From: Candidatus Thiodiazotropha taylori
GTDB lineage: Bacteria; Pseudomonadota; Gammaproteobacteria; Chromatiales; Chromatiaceae
DNA: 32,137 bases
Assembly: GCA_019100305.1 (NCBI GenBank)
Contig: JAHRHW010000002.1
Location: 1 to 32,137, forward strand
Direction: 5' to 3'
The notes beneath the pieces are model-generated. The model worked only from the letters and a program-made list of their open reading frames with translations, ran no database searches and was not told where the DNA came from. Positions 8,351 through 15,644 of the stretch are shown piece by piece. Every line of letters starts with the position of its first letter. Position 1 is the first letter of the stretch. The position numbers were made by a program, and so were the translations under genes.

Positions 8351-9025
8351 ATGCCTCAGATACTGCTTATTGATGATGACCAGGAGCTGGCAGCACCTCT
8401 CAGCGAGTATTTCTCCCGTTACGGTTTGAGCCTCATATCCGCTATCACCCCATCCCAAGGATTTGAATACCTCCGAACTTCCAAACCTGACTTGATCGTA
8501 CTTGATATCATGCTTCCTGAAATGGATGGATTTGAGGTCTGTCGTCAGATCAGAAAAAGCAGCGATATTCCGATCCTTATGCTGACTGCCAGAGGAGAGG
8601 TGATGGATCGTGTTATTGGCTTGGAGATCGGTGCTGATGATTATCTGGCTAAACCCTTTGAACCAAGGGAGCTGGTTGCCAGAATTCAGAATATTCTTAA
8701 ACGTAGTCAGTCTCATTCTACTCCTTCAAACACTCATGAGCTCGGCGATATTCAGTTGAACCAAGTGCAGCAATGTGCTTCGATTGACAACCGTAACTTA
8801 AATCTGACACATCTGGAATATCTACTGCTTGAGCTTTTTGTCTTGCATCCAGGTCAAGTCTTCAGTCGAGATGAGATTCTAACTGCGATTAAGGGTGTGG
8901 AAGCTGATCTCTATACCAGGTCAGTTGACATACTGGTCAGTCGTCTACGTCAAAAAATCCAACCACTGGACTATATCAAGACAGTATGGGGTTCCGGTTA
9001 CCGTATGGTAGGACCCATCCAATGA
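8351..9025 (+). CDS. OmpR/CpxR-family response regulator
   Basis: This 224-residue regulator has a receiver domain (about 1-118) with acidic pair Asp8-Asp9, phospho-acceptor Asp52 in LDIMLPEMDG, the conserved threonine in MLTARG and the lysine in AKPFEP. A C-terminal OmpR/PhoB winged-helix DNA-binding domain (about 130-224) follows, ending in the usual SRLRQKI...KTVWGSGYRMV signature. The gene overlaps the kinase gene by ATGA, which indicates translational coupling. With the CpxP-like gene upstream, the layout is that of a Cpx-type envelope or metal stress system. The likely operator is the GTTACA array at 7579-7604. The start is the ATG at 8351; the TTG immediately before it is in frame but less likely. 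Confidence 0.93.
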   Translation: MPQILLIDDDQELAAPLSEYFSRYGLSLISAITPSQGFEYLRTSKPDLIVLDIMLPEMDGFEVCRQIRKSSDIPILMLTARGEVMDRVIGLEIGADDYLAKPFEPRELVARIQNILKRSQSHSTPSNTHELGDIQLNQVQQCASIDNRNLNLTHLEYLLLELFVLHPGQVFSRDEILTAIKGVEADLYTRSVDILVSRLRQKIQPLDYIKTVWGSGYRMVGPIQ

Positions 9026-10326
9026 AACTTCGCCATAGACTCAGTATCCGCTTGATTGTACTGTTTATAATAATCAGCATCCTGATTATATTCGTACTCA
9101 ACACTGGCTTTCGCTACGGTATACGTGACGAATTCAAACGTCTGGCGGAACCTCATCTGGTCGAATATGTCGATCACCTGCAACAGCAGATCGGTACACC
9201 GCCAGATATTCTCGCTGCTTCAGCATTGGCTGAAAGACTTAGCATCGATATTCAGATCAGTTCGCCTGGTGAACGCTGGTCCAGCAGTGACGATTTTCTC
9301 GATGAAGAGAGCCTGAATTTTCATCAGCATCAACTTTCAAGCGGGCGTATTGTTGAGGTCAGTCATCAAGCCAGCCGTTTCATAATGCAGTTACAAGAAG
9401 GTAATATCACTACCTTGTATATCACCAAACAGAAATTCAATAGCTCTCAATTACCCTTAATTGCTTCCATCACCATCGTTGTCGTGTTGCTTTTGATCGC
9501 ACTGACCTATCACTTTGTTCGACGTCTTTTTCTGCCAATCGAGACCATTCGTCAAGGTGTGGCCAGTTTCGGTTCAGGAGACCTGAAATACCGTATCAAA
9601 CTTCAACGTAAGGATGAGTTGGGAGAACTGGCCCACAGTGTCAACATTATGGCTGATGAGATACAGGGAATGCTGGAAGCAAAACGCCAGCTATTACTCG
9701 CAATCAGCCATGAGTTGAGATCCCCTCTAACCCGAGTGAGACTCAATGCAGAGCTTGTTGAACATGGTGATCCAAGGGAACGTATCATCCAGGATCTGAA
9801 ACTACTGGAACAGCAGTTAAACGAATTGTTGGAAACCGAACGGCTGGAGTCCAATCATACAAAACTTGATCTGCAACTGGCTGATCCACTGCAATTGATC
9901 GATTCGGTTACAAAGGAGCATTTTGCAGATAGCCAGTGGCAAAGTCACTTTGATGAGAGTAACGGATTAATCCACTTGGACATTGCACGTATCAAGCTGT
10001 TAATCAAAAACCTGCTGGACAATGCCGAGCGCCACACTAACCTGCAACAAGGAGCGGTTGAAATCCATAGTCATATAACCAAGGAAGGCTGGCATTTTCG
10101 AGTCATAGATCATGGGGCCGGTATTGCTGAAGAGCATCTATCACACTTGACCGAGCCATTTTATCGAGTCGACAAAGCCCGCCAGAGATCCACCGGGGGA
10201 TATGGATTGGGACTCTATCTATGCCGGGTCATCGCAGAAGCCCATGGTGGACAACTGACGATTGCGAGTCAATTGGGTAAAGGTACACAAGTCTCAGTAA
10301 CCATACCTCATACTAGGGCCTGTTAA
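9022..10326 (+). CDS. CpxA-like transmembrane sensor histidine kinase
   Basis: This 434-residue kinase has a membrane segment at about 11-27, a short periplasmic domain (about 30-143), a second membrane segment (about 144-165) and a HAMP domain (about 166-220). The HisKA box AISHELRSPLTRVR carries phospho-acceptor His230. The ATPase domain has the N-box NLLDNAERH (Asn334), a G1 box DHGAGI (Asp363), an F-box FYRVDKAR and a G2 box GYGLGL near 393. All catalytic signatures are intact. The start at 9022 overlaps the regulator's stop codon by 4 bp; an upstream in-frame start lies inside that gene and is rejected. The last codons and stop fall in a 28-bp sequence repeated at 27006, and a rho-independent terminator follows at 10344. 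Confidence 0.93.
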   Translation: MKLRHRLSIRLIVLFIIISILIIFVLNTGFRYGIRDEFKRLAEPHLVEYVDHLQQQIGTPPDILAASALAERLSIDIQISSPGERWSSSDDFLDEESLNFHQHQLSSGRIVEVSHQASRFIMQLQEGNITTLYITKQKFNSSQLPLIASITIVVVLLLIALTYHFVRRLFLPIETIRQGVASFGSGDLKYRIKLQRKDELGELAHSVNIMADEIQGMLEAKRQLLLAISHELRSPLTRVRLNAELVEHGDPRERIIQDLKLLEQQLNELLETERLESNHTKLDLQLADPLQLIDSVTKEHFADSQWQSHFDESNGLIHLDIARIKLLIKNLLDNAERHTNLQQGAVEIHSHITKEGWHFRVIDHGAGIAEEHLSHLTEPFYRVDKARQRSTGGYGLGLYLCRVIAEAHGGQLTIASQLGKGTQVSVTIPHTRAC

Positions 10327-10338
10327 CACTAATCCAAT
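10311..10338 (+). repeat. 28-bp dispersed repeat, copy 1
   Basis: This sequence (core CCTGTTAACACTAATCC) is identical over 28 bases to 27006-27033. It overlaps the last codons and stop of the histidine kinase gene and ends just before the dgt stop codon, so it lies at the junction of a convergent gene pair, as does copy 2. Both copies have the same orientation and are preceded by CTAG. A shorter, one-mismatch version is at 13636-13654. Confidence 0.8.
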
Positions 10339-10342
10339 ACGC

Positions 10343-11704
10343 TTAACCGGGCAAAGAGATTCCGGTTACTTTTTTGTACAATGAGACGGCATAAGAATCG
10401 GTCATTCCTGAGACAAAATCAGTCAGGCGTAACAACCTGGTATAGTCATCCTGTACAGGTATGGCATCATCTCCAATAAATTGTTCAGGTATCAAGCGAA
10501 TCATCATCTGGCTTCTTGGGGTGGCGCTGGTACCGTGCTCAGCAACATCATCGATAATTGGAATAAACCGTTCAAGCAGTTCACTGATGACTTGAAAACC
10601 GGCCGTCTCTATCTCGATAACTTCCGGTGCAATATAGATCTTCTCCCCAGCTACCTGAATCAGACGATCCATCTCTTGGCGATGGGGAATAGAGCTCATC
10701 AATGGTTCGTCGAATTCACCTTTGAGAATCGCCGGCTCATGATCCAGAAAACAGCTTAGAATCTCACTGATGGCTTTACTGATCACCTTCGCACGTAAAA
10801 ACTCAACTTTTTCCTTGTCGCCTCCAATACGCTTCAGTCGGGACGTTTGAATCGAGGAGTCGGCCAAAATATCACTGTAGAGATCAAGCGCCTCCTGGTA
10901 ACTGATATGTCCGAGACGGAATCCATCCTCGATATCGATGACCCGATAACAGATGTCATCCGCAGCTTCCACCAAATAGGAGAGCGGGTGACGATGCCAG
11001 ATAGATAACACGGGATCCCTTCTTATCAAGCCAACCGCCTTGGCTACGGTTTCGAAATTCTCCTGATCCTGCGCTGTGAACCCTGGTTTTTTGGCACTGA
11101 CCCCATCGAAACGCCCTTTGCCGATGCAGGACTCTCTCGGGTATTTGGTGAATGCTGCCAGGGTGGCGCAGGTCAATTGCAGCCCCCCCGGGTTATCGCG
11201 ATTCTGCAATCTGGTAATTACCCGAAACCCCTGGGCATTACCTTCAAAATTCAGGAAATCCTCCCGTTGGCTGCCATTGAGCACGGCAACGCGCTGCCTG
11301 CCGTAGTCAGCGGTTTCCGCCCAATGACGAATTGCATCTTCGCCTGAATGCCCGAACGGCGGATTCCCGATGTCATGTGCCAGGCAGGCTGCGGCGCAGA
11401 TATCACCAAAATCCGATGCCTCGTATCCTTTCAGCTTGTGCCTGGCGATGATCTGTTCACCGACCAGGGTACCCAGGGAACGACCAACGCTTGATGACTC
11501 AAGACTATGAGTTAGGCGGGTCCGGACATAATCGATTTTGGAGAGGGGGAAAATCTGAGTCTTGTCCTGCATTCGTCTGAAGGCGGACGAGAAGACAATA
11601 CGATCAAAATCCCTTTGAAAATCCGTGCGGGAAGTTGTACTGGTCGGTTGATCTTTCGATCCAAGACGTTGGCGGGATAAGAGTTGTGACCAAATCATCG
11701 ACAT
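10343..11704 (-). CDS. dgt: Deoxyguanosinetriphosphate triphosphohydrolase-like HD protein (Dgt)
   Basis: This 453-residue dNTP triphosphohydrolase belongs to the HD superfamily. The metal-binding histidine His66 is in RTRLTHSLE and the HD dyad His110-Asp111 in LAHDIGNPPFGHSGED. A further conserved segment SYLVEAADDICYRVIDIEDG contributes the last aspartate. The N-terminal SRTDFQRDFDRIVFSSAFRRMQDKTQ block is typical of the family. It hydrolyses dGTP (and often other dNTPs) to the nucleoside plus tripolyphosphate, adjusting dNTP pools in the cytoplasm. Its length is nearer to the longer E. coli-type group (about 505) than to the short type (about 380). The start at 11704 is supported by AAGGA about 12 bases upstream. 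It is convergent with the kinase gene and probably monocistronic. Confidence 0.93.
   Translation of the reverse strand: MSMIWSQLLSRQRLGSKDQPTSTTSRTDFQRDFDRIVFSSAFRRMQDKTQIFPLSKIDYVRTRLTHSLESSSVGRSLGTLVGEQIIARHKLKGYEASDFGDICAAACLAHDIGNPPFGHSGEDAIRHWAETADYGRQRVAVLNGSQREDFLNFEGNAQGFRVITRLQNRDNPGGLQLTCATLAAFTKYPRESCIGKGRFDGVSAKKPGFTAQDQENFETVAKAVGLIRRDPVLSIWHRHPLSYLVEAADDICYRVIDIEDGFRLGHISYQEALDLYSDILADSSIQTSRLKRIGGDKEKVEFLRAKVISKAISEILSCFLDHEPAILKGEFDEPLMSSIPHRQEMDRLIQVAGEKIYIAPEVIEIETAGFQVISELLERFIPIIDDVAEHGTSATPRSQMMIRLIPEQFIGDDAIPVQDDYTRLLRLTDFVSGMTDSYAVSLYKKVTGISLPG
10344..10375 (+). terminator. Rho-independent terminator of the regulator-kinase operon
   Basis: TAACCGG at 10344-10350 pairs perfectly with CCGGTTA at 10362-10368 (11-base loop). 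A run of six T follows at 10370-10375. It starts 18 bases after the histidine kinase stop codon and reads in the plus direction. Most of it lies inside the 3' end of the oppositely oriented dgt gene, so the same bases encode the Dgt C-terminus. Confidence 0.7.
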
Positions 11705-11937
11705 GGGTCGATTCTATCCTTAAATATAGTGCTAATGTGATTGTTGTTTGGCTGTGAATGATAGCGACAGCTTGCGACAGAATCACCCCAGTATATGGGA
11801 TTTCCACTGAAATAACCTGTTTCTGCAAACAAGCTGAGCAAACCGTAAGCTAACCTCAAGGACTCAGCCGAAACACAGAGTCCCACACCGGACACTCCTA
11901 TCCGAAACCCGAGTATAAGTCATTATTTTATTTTTAT

Positions 11938-12825
11938 TCAGTTACTTACAGCATCGTTAGCCAACCTTTCATCGGTTTCCCTGCCACCTTTGAGTGCGAT
12001 GATTCCGGCCAGTCCGATCAGGAACGCACCAAATACAAACTGCAGGCTCAGGGTCTCTCCCCACAACAGATAGCCATAGGCGGCGCCAAACAGGACGGAT
12101 GTATAGGTGAATGGGCTTACTCTGGCAGCGGTCGCTATGGCATATCCACGCGTCAAGAGCAGTTGGCCCAATGTGCCGAATAATCCCAGCAGTGCAAATA
12201 ACCACCACTCCGTGACGGTGGGTTGTTGCCAATTCCAGCCCATCGGGATTGCAGAGATCAATGTACTCAACAGTGCGAAGTAGAAGACCACTCTGATTGA
12301 AGGCTCTGTTTTGCCTAACCGACGCAGGCTGACTTTAGCCAATGAGGCAAAAACACCCCCCAGAAGGCCGATCAGGGCGATTTGATTGAACTCACCACCT
12401 GGATTCAGAACCAGAATGACACCGACAAAGCCGATTCCGATCGCCAGCAGGACAGTGCGATACATAGGTTCACTCAGCCAATACCAGGCAATCAAGGGCA
12501 TGAAGAGTGGTGACGTCATTTTCAGCAGCATGCCATCAGCCAGCGGCAGATTGGCTAACGCATAAAAAAAGCAGTACATGGCGGAAACGCCTGCAACAGA
12601 GCGTAGCAGATGCAGGTGAAACACCTGGGTTTTCAGGCGAACAAAGCCAGCACCCCAGACCAGAGGCAGTAGCAGAGCAACTCCAAAGAGATTTCTCATG
12701 AACACAGCCATTTCGCTTGGCAGGCTTTGTGTCAGTTGCTTTACGACAGCTCCCATAGAGGCAAACATAAATTCAGAGAGCAGGATAAACAGTGCTCCCA
12801 ATAAAATATTTTGCTTATAAAACAT
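11938..12825 (-). CDS. DMT-superfamily transporter with two EamA domains
   Basis: This 295-residue polytopic inner-membrane protein has about ten hydrophobic segments in two EamA repeats (about 8-140 and 155-280). Family features include the early charged AVVKQLTQSLPSEMAVFMRNLFG segment, SVAGVSAMYCFFYALANLPLADG, and the second-repeat stretch SPFTYTSVLFGAAYGYLLWGE. EamA proteins of this layout (RarD/YdcZ/SAM-carrier type) export or exchange small metabolites such as amino acids or purines. The substrate cannot be deduced here. It is on the same strand as dgt but 233 bp upstream of it, so separate transcription is likely. It diverges from the DUF2959 lipoprotein gene across 153 bp. Confidence 0.9.
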   Translation of the reverse strand: MFYKQNILLGALFILLSEFMFASMGAVVKQLTQSLPSEMAVFMRNLFGVALLLPLVWGAGFVRLKTQVFHLHLLRSVAGVSAMYCFFYALANLPLADGMLLKMTSPLFMPLIAWYWLSEPMYRTVLLAIGIGFVGVILVLNPGGEFNQIALIGLLGGVFASLAKVSLRRLGKTEPSIRVVFYFALLSTLISAIPMGWNWQQPTVTEWWLFALLGLFGTLGQLLLTRGYAIATAARVSPFTYTSVLFGAAYGYLLWGETLSLQFVFGAFLIGLAGIIALKGGRETDERLANDAVSN

Positions 12826-12978
12826 GGTCTTAATTAAGATACAAACTATTTGCGGTTAACCTGATCGAGAATATTAAATTTGTTTAAATTCCTGTAAATG
12901 AGTACAAGTGACATCGCTTCAATCGTATAGTGTGTGGCAGAATTGCCAATCTAACAGATTCCGAGAGGATAAGTTCAA

Positions 12979-13632
12979 ATGTTTGACCAAACTCGCAGCC
13001 CGTTTATCGCCCTGCTACTGATTCTGCTCAGCGGCTGTTCCAGTGTCTATTACGATACGATGGAGAGCGTCGGTTATCACAAACGGGATATTCTGGTGGA
13101 TCGGGTCGAAGCCGCAAAAGATGCCCAAAGTGATGCCCAGGAGCAATTCAAGTCAGCACTTGACCAGTTTGCATCGGTTATCCGCTTAGAAGAGAGTGAT
13201 CTAAAGCGTGCCTATGACGATCTAAACCACGAATTTGAATCGAGTGAGAGTGCGGCCCAAGAGGTCACGGACCGGATTGACAAGGTCGAATCTGTTGCAG
13301 AGGATCTGTTTGAAGAGTGGCAGGAAGAGTTGGAACTCTACGAAAATCAAAAATTAAAAGCCGCCAGTAAACAGCAATTGAGTAAAACCAAGAGCCGCTA
13401 CCAGGGAATGCTCAAATCGATGCGTCAAGCTGAGCGGACCATGCAACCCGTACTCAATAACTTCCGTGACAATGTACTCTATCTGAAACATAACCTGAAT
13501 GCACAGGCCATCGGCTCGTTAAGAGGAGAGTTCGGTAATCTGAAAGCGGATATTACCAATTTGATCAATCGCATGAACCAATCGATAAAACGTTCAGACG
13601 AATTCATACGCGATATGCAGAGTGCAAACTAA
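12979..13632 (+). CDS. DUF2959-family lipoprotein
   Basis: This 217-residue protein has a lipoprotein signal peptide: hydrophobic residues 9-17 and lipobox LSGC with Cys20. The residue after the cysteine is serine, so outer-membrane sorting is expected. The mature part is strongly helical and highly charged, with long coiled-coil-prone segments (about 45-130 and 135-215). The pattern SVYYDTMESVGYHKRDILVDRVEAA near the N-terminus is characteristic of DUF2959, a gammaproteobacterial family of unknown function. A strong GAGAGGA ribosome binding site precedes the ATG. The phosphate transporter gene follows 162 bp later on the same strand. No enzymatic motif is visible; a structural or envelope-spacing role is possible but not shown. 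Confidence 0.88.
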   Translation: MFDQTRSPFIALLLILLSGCSSVYYDTMESVGYHKRDILVDRVEAAKDAQSDAQEQFKSALDQFASVIRLEESDLKRAYDDLNHEFESSESAAQEVTDRIDKVESVAEDLFEEWQEELELYENQKLKAASKQQLSKTKSRYQGMLKSMRQAERTMQPVLNNFRDNVLYLKHNLNAQAIGSLRGEFGNLKADITNLINRMNQSIKRSDEFIRDMQSAN

Positions 13633-13635
13633 GAT

Positions 13636-13654
13636 CTGTTAACACTAATCGAAT
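13636..13654 (+). repeat. Partial copy of the 28-bp repeat
   Basis: CTGTTAACACTAATC followed by GAAT matches the inner 19 bases of the 28-bp repeat (10311 and 27006) with one mismatch. It begins three bases after the DUF2959 stop codon, again at the 3' edge of a gene. Confidence 0.5.
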
Positions 13655-13794
13655 CGGTCCTGGCATATTGTCTTATCCCTTTTTCATTCAGCCAATACGC
13701 TGCAACTGTGACGGCCTAGGCATACGTTTGCATAATGATACAGGATATCGATACTTCGTGATGATATCAGACATAGACAATACCGATTAAGAAG

Positions 13795-15363
13795 ATGCAC
13801 TACTTTCGCGGCAGCTCTCTCTCCTCATATCATCCACTTTACCATCTGCATCATCTGGTCGCGGTTCTATTTTTAGTTTCCATAGCCTTCTCTTCCCACC
13901 TGTTTTTCAATGGTTTGGGTGGACATGACCTGATTCTCATGACCGCCGTAATTTGTGGCTATATGGCACTCAATATTGGGGCTAATGATGCCGGCAACAA
14001 CATTGGCCCCTTGGTTGGCTCTGCAGTAATCACTCTCTCCGGCGCTGTGGCATTAGCCGCCATATTTGAGTTTTTCGGAGCATTCCTCGCGGGCAGAGAA
14101 GTTGTCAGCACGATAAAGCACGGTATTGTAGAGCAACAGCAACTCGGTGGTGCCAGAGAGATTGTACTGGTGATGATCAGTGCTCTGCTTGCCAGTGGCC
14201 TCTGGTTGAATATCGCCACCGCCACAGGCACACCGGTATCCACTACCCATACCATCGTTGGGGGAGTACTCGGTGCCGGCATTACAATTGGTGGAGCTTC
14301 AGTTGTAAATTGGCAGGCACTGGGAACGATCGGCATCAGCTGGTTCCTTTCTCCCCTGTTGGGTAGTGCGATCGCTGCACTGCTCCTCTATCTGATCAAG
14401 CGCAATATCACTTACCAGATAGAGATGTCTCGCGCTACTGAACGACTGGTTCCGGTGTTTGTAGGCTTAATGGCCTTCACCTTCACCACCTATCTGCTTA
14501 CCAAGGGACTGAAAAGCAGTTGGCGGACAGATTTAACCACCGCACTGCTTTGTGGTTTGAGTGTTGGCATCGGTACTTTTTTAATTATAAAACCAATCAT
14601 CAAACAACATGTGGCACTTTTGCCCAATACAAAATCCGCGGTTAACCGTCATTTCAATATTCCGCTTCTCATTGCCGCAGGATTATTGAGCTTCGCCCAT
14701 GGATCCAATGATGTTGCTAATGCAATTGGCCCTGTTATTGCCATAAAAGAAGCATTGGATTCCGACCAGAGTATAAGTCATACGGCGCTGCCTACCTGGG
14801 TACTGCTGGTTGGAGCCATCGGAATTCCACTGGGAATTGTGTTATATGGAAAACGCATGATCAAAACCATCGGTAATGAAATTACTGAATTTGATCAAAT
14901 CAGAGCATTTTGTGTTGTCACCTCGGTAACCATCACAGTTTTGCTTGCCAGCCTCCTGGGCATCCCAGTAAGCAGCACTCATACTACTGTTGGGGCTATA
15001 TTCGGAATTGGTTTCCTACGGGAAAACCTGAAAAAACAATACGCTGTCTCCATGGAAATCTTGAAGCGCCAAGCGACCAAACAAAATCAGCAGGAGATCG
15101 ATAATTTCATCCATCAGTTTGATGAATCGTCATTTCATGAAAAGGGTAAGCTCCTGAAAAGTCTCAATGGAAGTGACATAATCTCAAAGATCACAGAGAA
15201 GGACAGAAAATCACTCAACAAGCTGCATCGGAAGGAGCTGGTAAAGCGATCGACATTTATACGTATCCTCATTGGATGGGTAATCACGCTTCCAGTTGCC
15301 GGCCTGCTCGCTTCTTTAATATACACAATACTGGACTCAACAAACCTAATAGCTGTTGGTTGA
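13795..15363 (+). CDS. PHO4/Pit-family inorganic phosphate transporter
   Basis: This 522-residue inner-membrane symporter has about 11-12 hydrophobic segments. The duplicated PHO4 signature is present twice: NIGANDAGNNIGP near residue 61 and SFAHGSNDVANAIGP near 302. Each is followed by its TGTPVSTTHTIVGG or GIPVSSTHTTVGA motif. A hydrophilic, charged stretch of about 75 residues (roughly 405-485) lies before the last membrane helices and should face the cytoplasm. Family members import metal-phosphate complexes or phosphate with H+ or Na+ at low affinity; related members are sulfate permeases. An arsenate route into the cell is a known side activity. No PhoU-like partner gene is adjacent. 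The N-terminus to about residue 35 is hydrophobic and could be an extra helix. Confidence 0.92.
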   Translation: MHYFRGSSLSSYHPLYHLHHLVAVLFLVSIAFSSHLFFNGLGGHDLILMTAVICGYMALNIGANDAGNNIGPLVGSAVITLSGAVALAAIFEFFGAFLAGREVVSTIKHGIVEQQQLGGAREIVLVMISALLASGLWLNIATATGTPVSTTHTIVGGVLGAGITIGGASVVNWQALGTIGISWFLSPLLGSAIAALLLYLIKRNITYQIEMSRATERLVPVFVGLMAFTFTTYLLTKGLKSSWRTDLTTALLCGLSVGIGTFLIIKPIIKQHVALLPNTKSAVNRHFNIPLLIAAGLLSFAHGSNDVANAIGPVIAIKEALDSDQSISHTALPTWVLLVGAIGIPLGIVLYGKRMIKTIGNEITEFDQIRAFCVVTSVTITVLLASLLGIPVSSTHTTVGAIFGIGFLRENLKKQYAVSMEILKRQATKQNQQEIDNFIHQFDESSFHEKGKLLKSLNGSDIISKITEKDRKSLNKLHRKELVKRSTFIRILIGWVITLPVAGLLASLIYTILDSTNLIAVG

Positions 15364-15385
15364 TCATTTATAACCAAGTATTTTC
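15356..15385 (+). terminator. Weak candidate terminator after the phosphate transporter gene
   Basis: TTGGTT (15356-15361, overlapping the stop codon) pairs with AACCAA (15372-15377) across a ten-base loop. GTA and a run of four T follow. The stem is short and AT-rich, so this is only a weak intrinsic terminator candidate. Confidence 0.3.
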
Positions 15386-15644
15386 ATGCGTAATTGAGAA
15401 CCAGTCAGGTAGTCAAGAATATTGCAGAGCATCATCCTTTTGACTAACAACTCTTTTCCTACCATTTTACTGTAGCAAGAAAAGCCTCCCATTGGGGCAG
15501 ATTTTAATATCCCTCCTTTCATGCCATAATCAGCTTGAAAGAGTGGAATTTACAGCACACCAATTTATAAACTGCGTTTATACCTATACTGTGGCTGTCA
15601 GCAGGACGTGGTTAGTTGGTCTCTGAAGGTAACTGACCTGTTTC

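Noticed and set aside
11604..11895. Two minus-strand frames upstream of dgt
   Set aside because: Overlapping frames in the dgt leader without ribosome binding site, signal or recognisable motif.
13959..14336. Minus-strand frame of 125 codons inside the phosphate transporter
   Set aside because: Antisense shadow of a strongly conserved PHO4 gene; hydrophobic content simply mirrors the sense codons.
15364..15644. Possible cobalamin riboswitch before the TonB receptor
   Set aside because: TonB receptors often have one, but I could not find a B12 box or the surrounding stems; nothing supports it.
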